DNA from: Hyphomicrobiales bacterium
GTDB taxonomy: Bacteria > Pseudomonadota > Alphaproteobacteria > Rhizobiales > Rhizobiaceae
Assembly (NCBI GenBank): GCA_900473745.1
Contig: UCMW01000002.1
Location: 96,523-160,522 of the forward strand
Direction: 5' to 3'
Length of the DNA stretch: 64,000 nucleotides
A model generated the notes under the pieces. It made no database searches. It worked only from the letters and a program-made list of their open reading frames with translations, and was not told where the DNA came from. A program made the translations under genes and the position numbers. Below are positions 34,412-43,008 of the stretch, piece by piece; position 1 is the stretch's first letter, and every line of letters begins with the position of its first letter.

Positions 34412-36093
34412 TGCCACTCTTCGATCGCATCCTGATCGTCGACTGGTCCGGTGCCGGACAACCGGTGACGGGCAAGAACTCGCTCTGGGCGTGCCTCGCT
34501 CGGCGCGAGGGGGATCGGGTTGTGATCGACTGGAACGAGAATTTTTCGACCCGTCATGCCTTCATGCAGCGGCTCGACGCGGTGGTCGGCGCGGCCGTCG
34601 TGGAAGGCCAGCGCTTGCTCTGCGGATTCGACTTTGCCTTCGGCTATCCGACGGGTACTGCCGAGCGACTGACGGGCAGCGCCGACTGGCGTGCCCTGTG
34701 GCGCAAGATTGCTGACGAGATCGAGGACGCGCCTGACAACCGCAACAACCGCTTCGAGCTCGCCTCGCGCTGGAACGCCACGCATTTTGCCGGCGAGCCG
34801 CGCTTCTGGGGCAGGCCGCATCAGCATACCTATGCCGATCTCTCCGACAAAAAGCCGCCCGCGCCAACAAACGCGCCGCTCGCATTCCGCCGCTCGGAGC
34901 ATTTTGCCGAGGGAGCGAAATCCGTCTGGCAGCTCACCTACAACGGCTCGGTCGGTAGTCAGACACTGCTCGGCATCGCCTGCCTGTCGCGCTTTCTCGA
35001 CGAGAGCGGTCACGGTGAAAACGTCGCCGTCTGGCCGTTCGAGACGGGTTTTGCAGGCACCTTCGAAAAACCTGTGGTTCTCGCGGAGATATACCCGTCG
35101 CTTTTTGCGCTGCCAGAGGGCGACGAGATAAAGGATGCCCTTCAGGTCGGGACCGTTGCTGAGGCCTTTGCGCAGTTCGATGTGGATGGCCGGCTTGGCA
35201 CCCTGCTTGATCGCCCGGCAGTGTTGACGGATGACGAGGTCGCCGTTTCGATTGCGGAAGAGGGCTGGGTGCTGGGGATCGGGCATCGGGATCTGGTAAT
35301 CTCGGGCGAAGACACTCTCCTCTGGCCTGCAGGCCATCTCCCCCACAAGGGAGGAGAGGTGAATGCGGCCGCGACCGTCGGGCACTCCCCATTCTCCCCC
35401 CGTGTGGGGGAGATGTCGCGTAGCGACAGAGGGGGGTATCCGCACGCCGAAACGGGGCCACTCGACTACATCCGCGACCCCGCCGAAATCTACCGCCAGT
35501 CCTTCGCCACCATCCGCGACGAAACCGATCTCAAGCGATTCCCGACCGTCCTGCAACCTTTGGTCATCCGCCTCATCCATGCCTGCGGTATGGTCGATCT
35601 CGCCGATGACGTCAGGTGGTCGGACGGCGCCTTCGAGGCCGGTGCCGCGGCGCTTGAAAAGGGCGCATCCGTCCTCGTCGATGTCGAGATGGTCCGTCAT
35701 GGCGTCATCCGCCGCCTGCTCCCTGGCGAAAACGAGATACTCTGCCTGCTCAACGACGAGCGTGTGCGCCCGAAGGCCGTGGAGATCGGCAACACCCGCT
35801 CGGCTGCCCAGGTCGACCTCTGGGACGACCATCTCGGTGGCGCCGTCGTCGCCATCGGCAATGCACCGACGGCGCTTTTCCGGCTACTGGAGCGCATCGA
35901 TGCCGGAGCACCGAAGCCGGCAATCATCCTCGGCTTTCCCGTCGGTTTCGTTGGTGCCGCCGAAAGCAAGGATGAACTGATCGCCAATTCCAGGGGCATT
36001 CCCTATATCGCGGTGTGTGGTCGTCGCGGCGGCTCGGCCATGGCCTCTGCTGCCGTCAATGCCTTGGCGGGAGGGCTCGGCACCAATGTCTGA
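34411..36093 (+). CDS. cobH: Fusion: RNase H-fold (DUF429-like) domain plus precorrin-8X methylmutase CobH
   Basis: A 560-residue protein of two parts. Residues 351-560 are a full CobH (LDYIRDPAEIYRQSFATIRD; catalytic histidine in IHACGMVD near 390; EIGNTRSAAQVDLW; GFPVGFVGAAESKDEL), which shifts a methyl group in precorrin-8X to give hydrogenobyrinate. Normal CobH is about 210 residues. Residues 1-300 look like a separate DUF429-type domain (ILIVDWSGAGQPVTGKNSLW, GFDFAFGYP, VLAEIYPSLF); I cannot give it a function. The joining residues, about 303-346, are encoded by a palindromic repeat. The stop overlaps cobL by 8 bases. Confidence 0.88.
   Translation: MPLFDRILIVDWSGAGQPVTGKNSLWACLARREGDRVVIDWNENFSTRHAFMQRLDAVVGAAVVEGQRLLCGFDFAFGYPTGTAERLTGSADWRALWRKIADEIEDAPDNRNNRFELASRWNATHFAGEPRFWGRPHQHTYADLSDKKPPAPTNAPLAFRRSEHFAEGAKSVWQLTYNGSVGSQTLLGIACLSRFLDESGHGENVAVWPFETGFAGTFEKPVVLAEIYPSLFALPEGDEIKDALQVGTVAEAFAQFDVDGRLGTLLDRPAVLTDDEVAVSIAEEGWVLGIGHRDLVISGEDTLLWPAGHLPHKGGEVNAAATVGHSPFSPRVGEMSRSDRGGYPHAETGPLDYIRDPAEIYRQSFATIRDETDLKRFPTVLQPLVIRLIHACGMVDLADDVRWSDGAFEAGAAALEKGASVLVDVEMVRHGVIRRLLPGENEILCLLNDERVRPKAVEIGNTRSAAQVDLWDDHLGGAVVAIGNAPTALFRLLERIDAGAPKPAIILGFPVGFVGAAESKDELIANSRGIPYIAVCGRRGGSAMASAAVNALAGGLGTNV
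35318..35451. repeat. Palindromic repeat forming the linker in the CobH fusion
   Basis: CCATCTCCCCCACAAGGGAG on the left faces TTCTCCCCCCGTGTGGGGGA on the right, with TGGCCTGCAGGCC and GTCGCGTAGCGACAGAGGGG as outer arms. It is the same family as the repeat at 28047-28166 in cobN. The translation includes WPAGHLPHKGGE and SPFSPRVGEMSRSDRGG, and ends four residues before the natural start of CobH. Confidence 0.88.
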
Positions 36094-37327
36094 CGCGCCG
36101 CACACGTCCTGGCTCACCATTATCGGTATAGGCGACAACGGGCTGGAAAGCCTGACGCCCGAGGCGCAGGCCGTCGTCTGGCAGGCGGAAACGCTTGTCA
36201 TCGGCGAGCGACTGGATGCGGTCATCGACGGATCGAATTTGCCCCAGCTGAAGCGGATCCTCACCTGGGGCGCTGGTTTTCGCGAAACACTCGCTGAAAT
36301 CCTGAAGCTGCGCGGCACGCCCGTGACGATCCTGGCCACGGGCGACCCCATGCATTTCGGTATTGGCGCTACGCTGCGGCGGTATGTGTCGGCCGACGAA
36401 ATGTTTGTCCTGCCGAGCCCATCGGCCTTTTCACTGGCCGCTGCCCGGCTCGGCTGGCCACTGCAATCGGTCACGCAGATCTCTCTGCATGGCCGCCCGC
36501 TCGCTTTCCTCAACCGCCATGTCATGCCACGTGCCCGCATCCTCGCGCTGACCTCCGATGCCTCCACCGTCCAGGCTGCGGCTGTGCTCTTGGCCGAGCG
36601 CGGCTTCGGTGCCTCGGTGCTACAGGTGCTGGAACACATGGGCGGCACGAAAGAACGTATCCTGCGCATGACGGCGCTCGAAATGGCCGAGACTTGCCCT
36701 GTCATTTCCGATTTCAACACGCTGGCCATCGACTGTGCCTGGGACGGACCGCTTCTGGCTCCTGTGCCGGGCCTTCCCGACGAGGCCTTCCGCCATGACG
36801 GGCAGCTGACCAAGCGGGAGATCCGCGCGGCAACGCTGGCCCAGCTCGCACCCTTTCCCAATGCCCGCCTCTGGGATGTCGGCGCTGGTTGCGGCTCGAT
36901 CGCGATCGAGTGGATGCGCTCCGGCATGGGCGCGAGGGCGATCGCAATCGAGGCCAAACCCGAGCGGCTGGCAATGATCCGCGAGAATGCCCAAACCCTC
37001 GGCGTGCCTGACCTCGACGTTGTCGAGGGCGAGGCACCGGCGGTGCTTGGCGGTCTGAAGACTCCTGACGTCATCTTCATTGGCGGTGGCATCAGCGGCG
37101 AGGGGCTGTTCGAGGCCTGCTGGACAGCGCTGGCCCCCGGCGGACGACTGGTCGCCAATGCCGTGACGATCGAGGGCGAGGCCAAACTCGTCGATCTGCG
37201 CAGCCGCCACGGCGGGGAACTCGCACGCATGCAGGTGGCCCGCGCTGCCCCGGTCGGGCGCTATTGCGGCTGGAAGTCGTTGATGCCGGTCACGATGTGG
37301 ACGGTTGTTAAGGGAGAGGGCGCATGA
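36086..37327 (+). CDS. cobL: Precorrin-6Y C5,15-methyltransferase (decarboxylating) CobL
   Basis: Bifunctional enzyme that methylates C5 and C15 and removes the C12 acetate carboxyl in the aerobic corrin pathway. At 413 residues it has the full two-domain form: an N-terminal CbiE-type methylase (WLTIIGIGDNGLESLTPEA, then ATGDPMHFGIGATL) and a C-terminal CbiT-type domain with the SAM site WDVGAGCGSIAIEWMRSG. The ATG lies 8 bases inside the cobH end; cobI begins in an ATGA overlap. Confidence 0.93.
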   Translation: MSDAPHTSWLTIIGIGDNGLESLTPEAQAVVWQAETLVIGERLDAVIDGSNLPQLKRILTWGAGFRETLAEILKLRGTPVTILATGDPMHFGIGATLRRYVSADEMFVLPSPSAFSLAAARLGWPLQSVTQISLHGRPLAFLNRHVMPRARILALTSDASTVQAAAVLLAERGFGASVLQVLEHMGGTKERILRMTALEMAETCPVISDFNTLAIDCAWDGPLLAPVPGLPDEAFRHDGQLTKREIRAATLAQLAPFPNARLWDVGAGCGSIAIEWMRSGMGARAIAIEAKPERLAMIRENAQTLGVPDLDVVEGEAPAVLGGLKTPDVIFIGGGISGEGLFEACWTALAPGGRLVANAVTIEGEAKLVDLRSRHGGELARMQVARAAPVGRYCGWKSLMPVTMWTVVKGEGA

Positions 37328-38061
37328 CCGGTAAACTCTATGGCCTCGGCATCGGCCCGGGCGATCCGGAACTGCTGACCCTGAAGGCGCATCGCATCCT
37401 GACGCAATGCCCTATTGTTGCCTATCCGGCCCCCGATACCGGCCCGAGCTTCGCCCGCCAGATCGCAGCCCCCTATCTGACTCCCGCCCAGTTGGAGATA
37501 CCGATCATCGTACCGATGCGTGTCGAGCGCTTTCCGGCGCAGGATATTTACACGAAAGCGGCCGAGACGCTGTCGCATCATCTCGACGCAGGCGCCGATG
37601 TCGCCGTGCTTTGCGAAGGCGATCCCTTCTTCTACGGCTCCTTCATGTATCTCTTCGAACGCCTCGCGGATCGATATCCGACCGAAGTCGTGCCCGGCGT
37701 CTCCTCGATGATGGCCGCTGCCGCAGGCCTCGGACGGCCGCTCGCTGCCCGCAACGACGTGCTGACGGTTCTGCCGGGACCTCTGTCGGATGACGAACTT
37801 GCTGCCCGCATAGAGGCCTCCGGCGCCGTCGCGATCATCAAGCTCGGTCGGCATTTCGCCCGCATCCGTGCGCTTATCGAACGCCTGGGACTGACCGCGC
37901 AGGCGGGTTATGCCGAGCGCGTGAGCCTTGCGGAACAGAAGCTCACGCCATTGGCCGAGGTGGCTGAGGATACCGCGCCCTATTTCTCGATGATCCTGAT
38001 CTACAAGGGCGACGAACGCTGGCATCCGGCACTCGCCAAGACGCTGGGAAGCGCGGTGTGA
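37324..38061 (+). CDS. cobI: Precorrin-2 C20-methyltransferase CobI
   Basis: SAM-dependent methylase of 245 residues, the first dedicated step toward corrin: precorrin-2 to precorrin-3A. Tetrapyrrole methylase landmarks are LYGLGIGPGDPELLTLKA at the N-terminus, VAVLCEGDPFFYGSFMYLFE and VVPGVSSMMAAAAGLGRPL. It would act before CobJ, encoded by the next gene, which begins at its stop codon. If cobalt is loaded early by CbiX the same fold would act on cobalt-precorrin-2; sequence alone does not decide. Confidence 0.93.
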   Translation: MTGKLYGLGIGPGDPELLTLKAHRILTQCPIVAYPAPDTGPSFARQIAAPYLTPAQLEIPIIVPMRVERFPAQDIYTKAAETLSHHLDAGADVAVLCEGDPFFYGSFMYLFERLADRYPTEVVPGVSSMMAAAAGLGRPLAARNDVLTVLPGPLSDDELAARIEASGAVAIIKLGRHFARIRALIERLGLTAQAGYAERVSLAEQKLTPLAEVAEDTAPYFSMILIYKGDERWHPALAKTLGSAV

Positions 38062-39902
38062 TGACTGACGTCTCCGCATGCCCGGACAAACCTGCCGTCG
38101 TCATCCTGAGTGGGGCCGCCGCTTCGCTGGGTCGCCAGATTGCAGCGGACATCGGTGGCGAACTGCATGGTGCTGCCGCCCGCGTCGCAGAGGCAGATCT
38201 GCGCTTTACATCTGCCAAGGATCATGTGCAGGCGCTGTTTGCCGCCGGCCGACCGATCGTTGCCGTGATGGCTTCTGGCGCGCTTATTCGCCTACTGGCG
38301 CCGCTTCTTTCCGACAAGCAGTCGGAACCGCCGGTGCTCGCCGTTGCCGAGGATGGTTCCTGCGTTGTGCCGCTGCTCGGCGGTCATCATGGTGCTAACG
38401 ACCTCGCACGCCAGATTGCCGCCGCCATCGGTGCCCATGCCGCGATCACGACGGCGGGCGACCTGAAATTTGGTGTAGCGCTTGACCAGCCGCCGGAAGG
38501 CTATGTGCTCGCCAATCCCGACAGGGCCAAGGCGGTGATGGCCGAACTTGTCGCCGGCGCTGGTGCCCGGCTCGGGGGTACATCTGCCAACTGGCTCACC
38601 CAATCAAGACTTCCATTTGAACAAGAGGCCCGCGTGACGCTGACCGTGACCGAACAACAGAAGACCGCTGGCGAGCTGGAACTCGTCTATCATTCGAAGA
38701 CGCTCGTGCTCGGCATGGGCTGCGAGCGGCATGCAAAGCCGGAAGAGACCATAGCGCTCGCCGAGGAAGCGCTCGCCAAGGGTGGTTTCGCGAGGGACAG
38801 CCTCGCGGCCGTCTGCTCGATCGACCTCAAGGCCGACGAAACGGCGATCCATGCGGTGGCCGCCCATTTTGGCGTGCCGGCCCGCTTCTTCAGCGCAGCC
38901 ACGCTCGAAGCCGAGGCGCCGCGCCTGAAGAACCCGTCCGAGGTCGTCTTCGCCGAAGTCGGCTGTCATGGCGTTGCCGAAGGGGCAGCGCTTGCGGCGG
39001 TCGGCGCGTCGGGCGAACTCGTCGTCGAGAAGATCAAGTCCAAGGGGGCCACGGCCGCGATTGCGAGGGCCGCTGATATCGTCGACCCCAAGACGATTGG
39101 CCGTGCCCGCGGCACGCTTTTCGTCGTCGGCATCGGCCCCGGCTCGGAGGGCTGGCGCTCGCCCGAGGTGTCGCGCATGGTCCAGGCATCGACCGATCTC
39201 GTCGGTTATTCGCTCTATCTCGACCTGCTCGGCCCGCTCGCCGACGGCAAGACCCGCCACGATTTCGATCTTGGCAAGGAAGAGGCCCGCGTCGTGCATG
39301 CCATGGAGCTGGCGGGTGAGGGCAGGACGGTGGCGCTGGTCTGCTCGGGCGATGCCGGCATCTATGCCATGGCAACGCTGGTCTTCGAACTCTTCGACAA
39401 GGGCGGCATCACGGATGGCGCCAGCCGCATCGAGGTCCAGGTCTCGCCCGGCATTTCCGCGCTGCAGGCTGCCGCTGCCCGCATCGGCGCGCCGCTAGGC
39501 CATGATTTCTGCACCATCTCGCTGTCAGACCTTCTGACCCCCTGGGAGCATATCCAGCGCCGGGTGAAGGCAGCGGGCGAGGGCGATTTCGTCATCGCCT
39601 TCTACAATCCCGTCTCGATGAAGCGCCGCACGCAGCTCGCTTTTGCGCGAGATGAGCTTCTCAAATACCGCCCGGCATCCACACCCGTCATTCTCGCCAC
39701 CAATCTAGGGCGCGAAGGTGAAACCGTGCGCACCGTGCCGCTCGGAGAACTGAACGTCGACGACGTCGACATGCTGACCGTCGTGGTGGTTGGATCGTCG
39801 GAGAGCCGGACGGTGACGACCGGCGACGGCAAGACCTGGGTCTACACACCGCGCGGTTACTCGGGCAAGGCAGACAGTGGCATGAAGGGAATTGAAGCAT
39901 GA
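38061..39902 (+). CDS. cobJ: CbiG-CobJ fusion (precorrin-3B C17-methyltransferase)
   Basis: A 613-residue fusion. Residues 1-210 are a CbiG N-terminal domain (VIVAVMASGALIRLLAPLL region, VPLLGGHHGANDLARQIA, LGGTSANWL); about 215-345 is the CbiG C-terminal/CobE domain (LVLGMGCERHAKPEETIALA, FAEVGCHGVAEGAAL); about 350-600 is the CobJ methylase (LFVVGIGPGSEGWRSPEV, LVCSGDAGIYAMATL, VSPGISALQAAAARIGAPLG). CobJ drives ring contraction with C17 methylation. In the anaerobic route CbiG opens the delta-lactone. ATG at 38061; a GTG one codon earlier is equally possible. Confidence 0.92.
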   Translation: MTDVSACPDKPAVVILSGAAASLGRQIAADIGGELHGAAARVAEADLRFTSAKDHVQALFAAGRPIVAVMASGALIRLLAPLLSDKQSEPPVLAVAEDGSCVVPLLGGHHGANDLARQIAAAIGAHAAITTAGDLKFGVALDQPPEGYVLANPDRAKAVMAELVAGAGARLGGTSANWLTQSRLPFEQEARVTLTVTEQQKTAGELELVYHSKTLVLGMGCERHAKPEETIALAEEALAKGGFARDSLAAVCSIDLKADETAIHAVAAHFGVPARFFSAATLEAEAPRLKNPSEVVFAEVGCHGVAEGAALAAVGASGELVVEKIKSKGATAAIARAADIVDPKTIGRARGTLFVVGIGPGSEGWRSPEVSRMVQASTDLVGYSLYLDLLGPLADGKTRHDFDLGKEEARVVHAMELAGEGRTVALVCSGDAGIYAMATLVFELFDKGGITDGASRIEVQVSPGISALQAAAARIGAPLGHDFCTISLSDLLTPWEHIQRRVKAAGEGDFVIAFYNPVSMKRRTQLAFARDELLKYRPASTPVILATNLGREGETVRTVPLGELNVDDVDMLTVVVVGSSESRTVTTGDGKTWVYTPRGYSGKADSGMKGIEA

Positions 39903-40681
39903 CCGTCTATTTCATCGGTGCCGGACCGGGAGCTCCCGATCTCATCACCGTTCGCGGCCTTCGCCTCATCGAGCGCTGCCCGGTCTGCCTCTATGCCGGT
40001 TCTCTGGTGCCAGAGGAGATTGTCGAGGCGGCCCCCGACGGCGCCATCGTCAAGGACACCGCCCCCATGCATCTCGACGAGATCGTCGCGGAGATGGTGG
40101 CCGCCCATGCGCGTGGCGAAGATGTCGCGCGCGTGCATTCCGGCGACCCGTCGATCTATGGCGCGATCGCCGAACAGATGCGCCGTCTGGATGCGGCAGG
40201 CATCCCCTATGATGTCGTGCCCGGTGTGCCCGCCTTTGCGGCGACAGCAGCGCGGCTGAAGACCGAACTGACGCTGCCCGAGATTGCCCAGACCGTCATC
40301 GTCACGCGCACCGAAATGAAGGCATCTTCCATGCCGGAATTCGAGACGCTGGAGATCCTCGGAAAATCGCGGGCGACGCTGGCGATCCACCTGTCGATCC
40401 GCAACCTTACCCATATCCGCGAGACGCTGACGCCCTACTACGGCGACGACTGCCCGGTCGTGGTCGCTTATCGCTCGACCTGGCCGGACGAACTCTTCAT
40501 CCGCACCACGCTGAAGGATATGGCCGAGGAAGTGCGCAAGGCGAAGATCACCCGGACAGCCCTGATCATGGTCGGTAAGGTCTTCGGCAACGTCGAGTTC
40601 CGCGACAGCGATCTTTACAATGCGGGCTTCAGCCATGTGCTGAGAAACGTCGGCAAGAAGAAGGCCGCCAAGGCAGGCTGA
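39899..40681 (+). CDS. cobM: Precorrin-4 C11-methyltransferase CobM
   Basis: SAM-dependent tetrapyrrole methylase of 260 residues acting on precorrin-4. Landmarks are VYFIGAGPGAPDLITVRGL, CLYAGSLVPEEIVEAAP, VARVHSGDPSIYGAIAEQM and VVPGVPAFAATAARLKTELT. It overlaps the cbiG-cobJ gene by 4 bases and is the last recognisable B12 gene in the window. No cobK (precorrin-6A reductase) follows, although cobK often accompanies cobJ and cobM. Confidence 0.94.
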   Translation: MTVYFIGAGPGAPDLITVRGLRLIERCPVCLYAGSLVPEEIVEAAPDGAIVKDTAPMHLDEIVAEMVAAHARGEDVARVHSGDPSIYGAIAEQMRRLDAAGIPYDVVPGVPAFAATAARLKTELTLPEIAQTVIVTRTEMKASSMPEFETLEILGKSRATLAIHLSIRNLTHIRETLTPYYGDDCPVVVAYRSTWPDELFIRTTLKDMAEEVRKAKITRTALIMVGKVFGNVEFRDSDLYNAGFSHVLRNVGKKKAAKAG

Positions 40682-40715
40682 GTGGCGCAGCGTCTAAGGC
40701 GAGAGGAGAAGGGTC

Positions 40716-41168
40716 ATGGAGAGTGCAGACGAATATCACGGAAGCTGCCGCTGCGGGCAGGTGACGCTCAAGGTGAAGGGCAAGCCGCTGATCACCATGG
40801 CCTGCCACTGCAAGGGGTGCCAGCGTATGACGGCCAGCGCCTTTTCCCTGAGTGCGCTGTTCCCGCAGGAAAGCGTCGAGATCACGGGTCTTGAGCCGGT
40901 GATCGGTGGCATGCATGGGGAGTTGCGACATCACTTCTGCCCCCATTGCCTGAGCTGGATCTTTACGCGCGCCGAGATGATGGGCCCCTTGATCAACATC
41001 CGTGCCACCATGCTGGACAGCGCAGTAGAGCAGGCGCCTTTCATCGAAACCTGCGCGTCGGAGAAACTGTCCTGGGTCACCCTGCCTGCCCGGCACAGCT
41101 ATGCGCAGTTTCCGCCGATGGAGGACTTTCAGAAGCTCATGAGCGAGTTTGCGCAAACAACAGGCTGA
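40716..41168 (+). CDS. GFA family zinc protein (second copy)
   Basis: A 150-residue GFA-fold protein with the cysteine motifs GSCRCGQVTLKVKG, ACHCKGCQRMTASAF and FCPHCLSWIFTR. It is more distant from the first GFA gene (29767-30186) than recent duplication would give. The start at 40716 gives MESADEYHG, with AGGAGAAGG nearby upstream. It lies 34 bases after cobM and may share its transcript. Reaction unknown. Confidence 0.85.
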   Translation: MESADEYHGSCRCGQVTLKVKGKPLITMACHCKGCQRMTASAFSLSALFPQESVEITGLEPVIGGMHGELRHHFCPHCLSWIFTRAEMMGPLINIRATMLDSAVEQAPFIETCASEKLSWVTLPARHSYAQFPPMEDFQKLMSEFAQTTG

Positions 41169-41233
41169 TCGCTTCCCCGTCTCGCGGGATTGGGATATGT
41201 AACGCGCTTCCTTGATACAGGACGACCAATTTC

Positions 41234-42199
41234 ATGCATAAAGTCATCTTTGATACGGACCCTGGCGTCGACGATGCCATGGCGCTCCTTTTCCTGCACC
41301 ATCATCCCAGTATCGACCTGCTCGGCATCACCACCGTCTTCGGCAATGCCGAGATCGACGTGACCACACGCAACGCGCTGTTCCTCAAGCGCGAGTGGAA
41401 GATCGATGCCCCCGTTTCGCGTGGCGCCGGCGAGACCTTCATTCCGCATCGAGTCAGCCATGAGCCGCCGAAATTCATTCATGGCGATGACGGGCTTGGC
41501 AATATCGGCGTGCCCGAGGTGACGGACGTCCATCCCGACCCACGCCCGGCTCACCGCTTCATCGTCGAGACTGTGCGTGCCAATCCGGGCGAGGTGACCA
41601 TTGTGGCCGTCGGTCGCATGACCAATCTCGCCAATGCACTGAAGGAAGACCCGGAGATTGTCGGTCTCGTCAAGGAGATCGTCATCATGGGCGGCGCCTT
41701 CGACGTCAACGGCAATGTCACGCCGGCCGCCGAAGCCAATATCCATGGCGACCCGGAAGCAGCCGACGTGGTGATGACGGCAAAATGGCCGGTCGTCGTC
41801 GTCGGTCTCGACGTCACGATGCAGACGGTGATGACCCGCACGCAGCTCGCGGACCTCAGAGACGCCGCCGGCACCAGCCGCGCACGCCTGCTGTTCGACC
41901 TCTCGCAGTTCTATATCGACTTCTACGAGGGCCTGGTCGACGATGGCATGGTCGTGCATGACAGCTGCGCCTGCGTCTATGTTGTGGCGCCGGAACTCTT
42001 CAAGACCCGCAGTGGCGTCATCCGCGTTGTCTGCGGCGGCATTGCCGATGGCCAGACGATCCAGAAGCCGGACGGTCGCGGATTCGGTCCCTCCGATTGG
42101 GATGGTGATCTGCCAGGCCAGAAGATCTGCACCGAGATCGATGCGCCGGCTGTGCTGAAGCTTATTCACGACGTGATCGTTTCCGTCCGCGAAGACTGA
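41234..42199 (+). CDS. Inosine-uridine preferring nucleoside hydrolase family protein
   Basis: A 321-residue N-ribohydrolase. The calcium-binding signature is at the very start (IFDTDPGVDDAMALLFLHHH), and further blocks are TVFGNAEIDVTTRNAL, HGDDGLGNIGVP, IVIMGGAFDVNGNVTPAAEA and VVVVGLDVTMQTVMTR. Such enzymes cleave ribonucleosides to base and ribose for salvage. The exact base preference is not visible. Single gene followed by a strong terminator. Confidence 0.92.
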   Translation: MHKVIFDTDPGVDDAMALLFLHHHPSIDLLGITTVFGNAEIDVTTRNALFLKREWKIDAPVSRGAGETFIPHRVSHEPPKFIHGDDGLGNIGVPEVTDVHPDPRPAHRFIVETVRANPGEVTIVAVGRMTNLANALKEDPEIVGLVKEIVIMGGAFDVNGNVTPAAEANIHGDPEAADVVMTAKWPVVVVGLDVTMQTVMTRTQLADLRDAAGTSRARLLFDLSQFYIDFYEGLVDDGMVVHDSCACVYVVAPELFKTRSGVIRVVCGGIADGQTIQKPDGRGFGPSDWDGDLPGQKICTEIDAPAVLKLIHDVIVSVRED

Positions 42200-42221
42200 G
42201 CTGCACCGCCGAGCAGACAAA

Positions 42222-42257
42222 GAAAACCCCGGATCTCGGAGGAGATCCGGGGTTTTT
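42222..42257. terminator. Bidirectional terminator
   Basis: AAACCCCGGATCTC and GAGATCCGGGGTTT pair over 14 bases with a short GGAG-type loop, flanked by A residues on the left and TTTT on the right. It lies 22 bases after the nucleoside hydrolase stop and 33 bases from the DUF1127 stop on the other strand. Confidence 0.88.
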
Positions 42258-42290
42258 CGTTTGTTTTGATCCGACCGAAGCCGGGACCGA

Positions 42291-42437
42291 TCAGCCGTTG
42301 ACGGCGTGACGGGCAACGCGACGGATGTCTTCGCGGCCGATGCCGAGGTCACGCAGTTCGCGGTCCGACATGCGTCCGAGTTCGGTGATGGTCTGACGAT
42401 ACTTGCGCCAATTGGTGAGCGAGCGAGCGATGTTCAT
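42291..42437 (-). CDS. DUF1127 small protein
   Basis: A 48-residue basic protein with the DUF1127 pattern TELGRMSDRELRDLGIGRED. These arginine-rich small proteins are widespread in Rhizobiaceae, where some affect phosphate and carbon metabolism and RNA turnover, and are often linked with small RNAs. Start at 42437 (MNIARSLTNWRKYRQ) with AGAGGTAG upstream. A longer frame to 42491 is unlikely. An sRNA gene lies about 250 bases upstream on the same strand. Confidence 0.9.
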   Translation of the reverse strand: MNIARSLTNWRKYRQTITELGRMSDRELRDLGIGREDIRRVARHAVNG

Positions 42438-42690
42438 TGGGTCTACCTCTTTGGTGGTTTGGACCCATCCGTGGGCCCCTTCGAATTTCATGAGGTGAAT
42501 ATATGCTGCATTGCGAAACGTTTGAAGACATAATGCAACAGGTCACCCATGCACAGAACGCATAACAATCGATTTAACCTGTTGTTAACTGGCGATTTTT
42601 TGTGCGTTTGCATCGAGCAGAGCCGTGCATTGCATTCGGGCAGATCGTTGCGACGTTCTGCCGGTAATTGTTCAGCGGGAGGATGCGGCC

Positions 42691-42845
42691 AAAAAAATAA
42701 CGCTCACCGGGGGAGGAGGTCCGGTGAGCGTCATTTGTGCAGACCAACGACTGGGAGGAGGAGTGTCGTTGGTCAATCGAGCCCGCATTGGGAGGAGGTA
42801 ACGCGGGCCGAAGGAGAAGCGCCAGAAGTTCCGTCGCTCTGTTGG
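42691..42845 (-). ncRNA. Putative trans-acting sRNA with three anti-Shine-Dalgarno loops (alpha-r14/NfeR1-like)
   Basis: Three hairpins stand in a row: stems 42781-42786/42803-42808, 42742-42751/42765-42774 and 42701-42710/42721-42730. The latter two have perfect 10-bp stems. Each loop carries CCTCCTCCC on the minus strand, the complement of a Shine-Dalgarno site. The last hairpin is followed by a T run (minus strand) and serves as terminator. A rhizobial -10 (CTATAT, 42852-42857) suggests a 5' end near 42845. The alpha-r14 family, which includes NfeR1, has this structure. Ends are estimates; the rest of 42438-43008 shows nothing else. Confidence 0.85.
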
Positions 42846-43008
42846 TTACGAATATAGGTGAGATCGCATGGTTTGTGCAGTGCAATATTGACATGGAAGG
42901 CATGCGGTTTCTGCATGGGCTTGCACGGCTTTGAGCCAGAAGGCTCCGGTCGCTTGTCTTTCCCACGCGCCCGTTCCAGATTGCGGGCGGGATCAAAGGG
43001 GAGTGGCC

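Noticed and set aside
33035..34417. A 460-codon minus-strand open frame opposite cbiX
   Set aside because: Its Met/Val-rich start is only the complement of the His-rich tail of CbiX; no domain is visible.
42549..42857. A plus-strand open frame through the sRNA region
   Set aside because: The hairpins, the minus-strand terminator and the repeated loop motif explain the sequence better than a coding frame.
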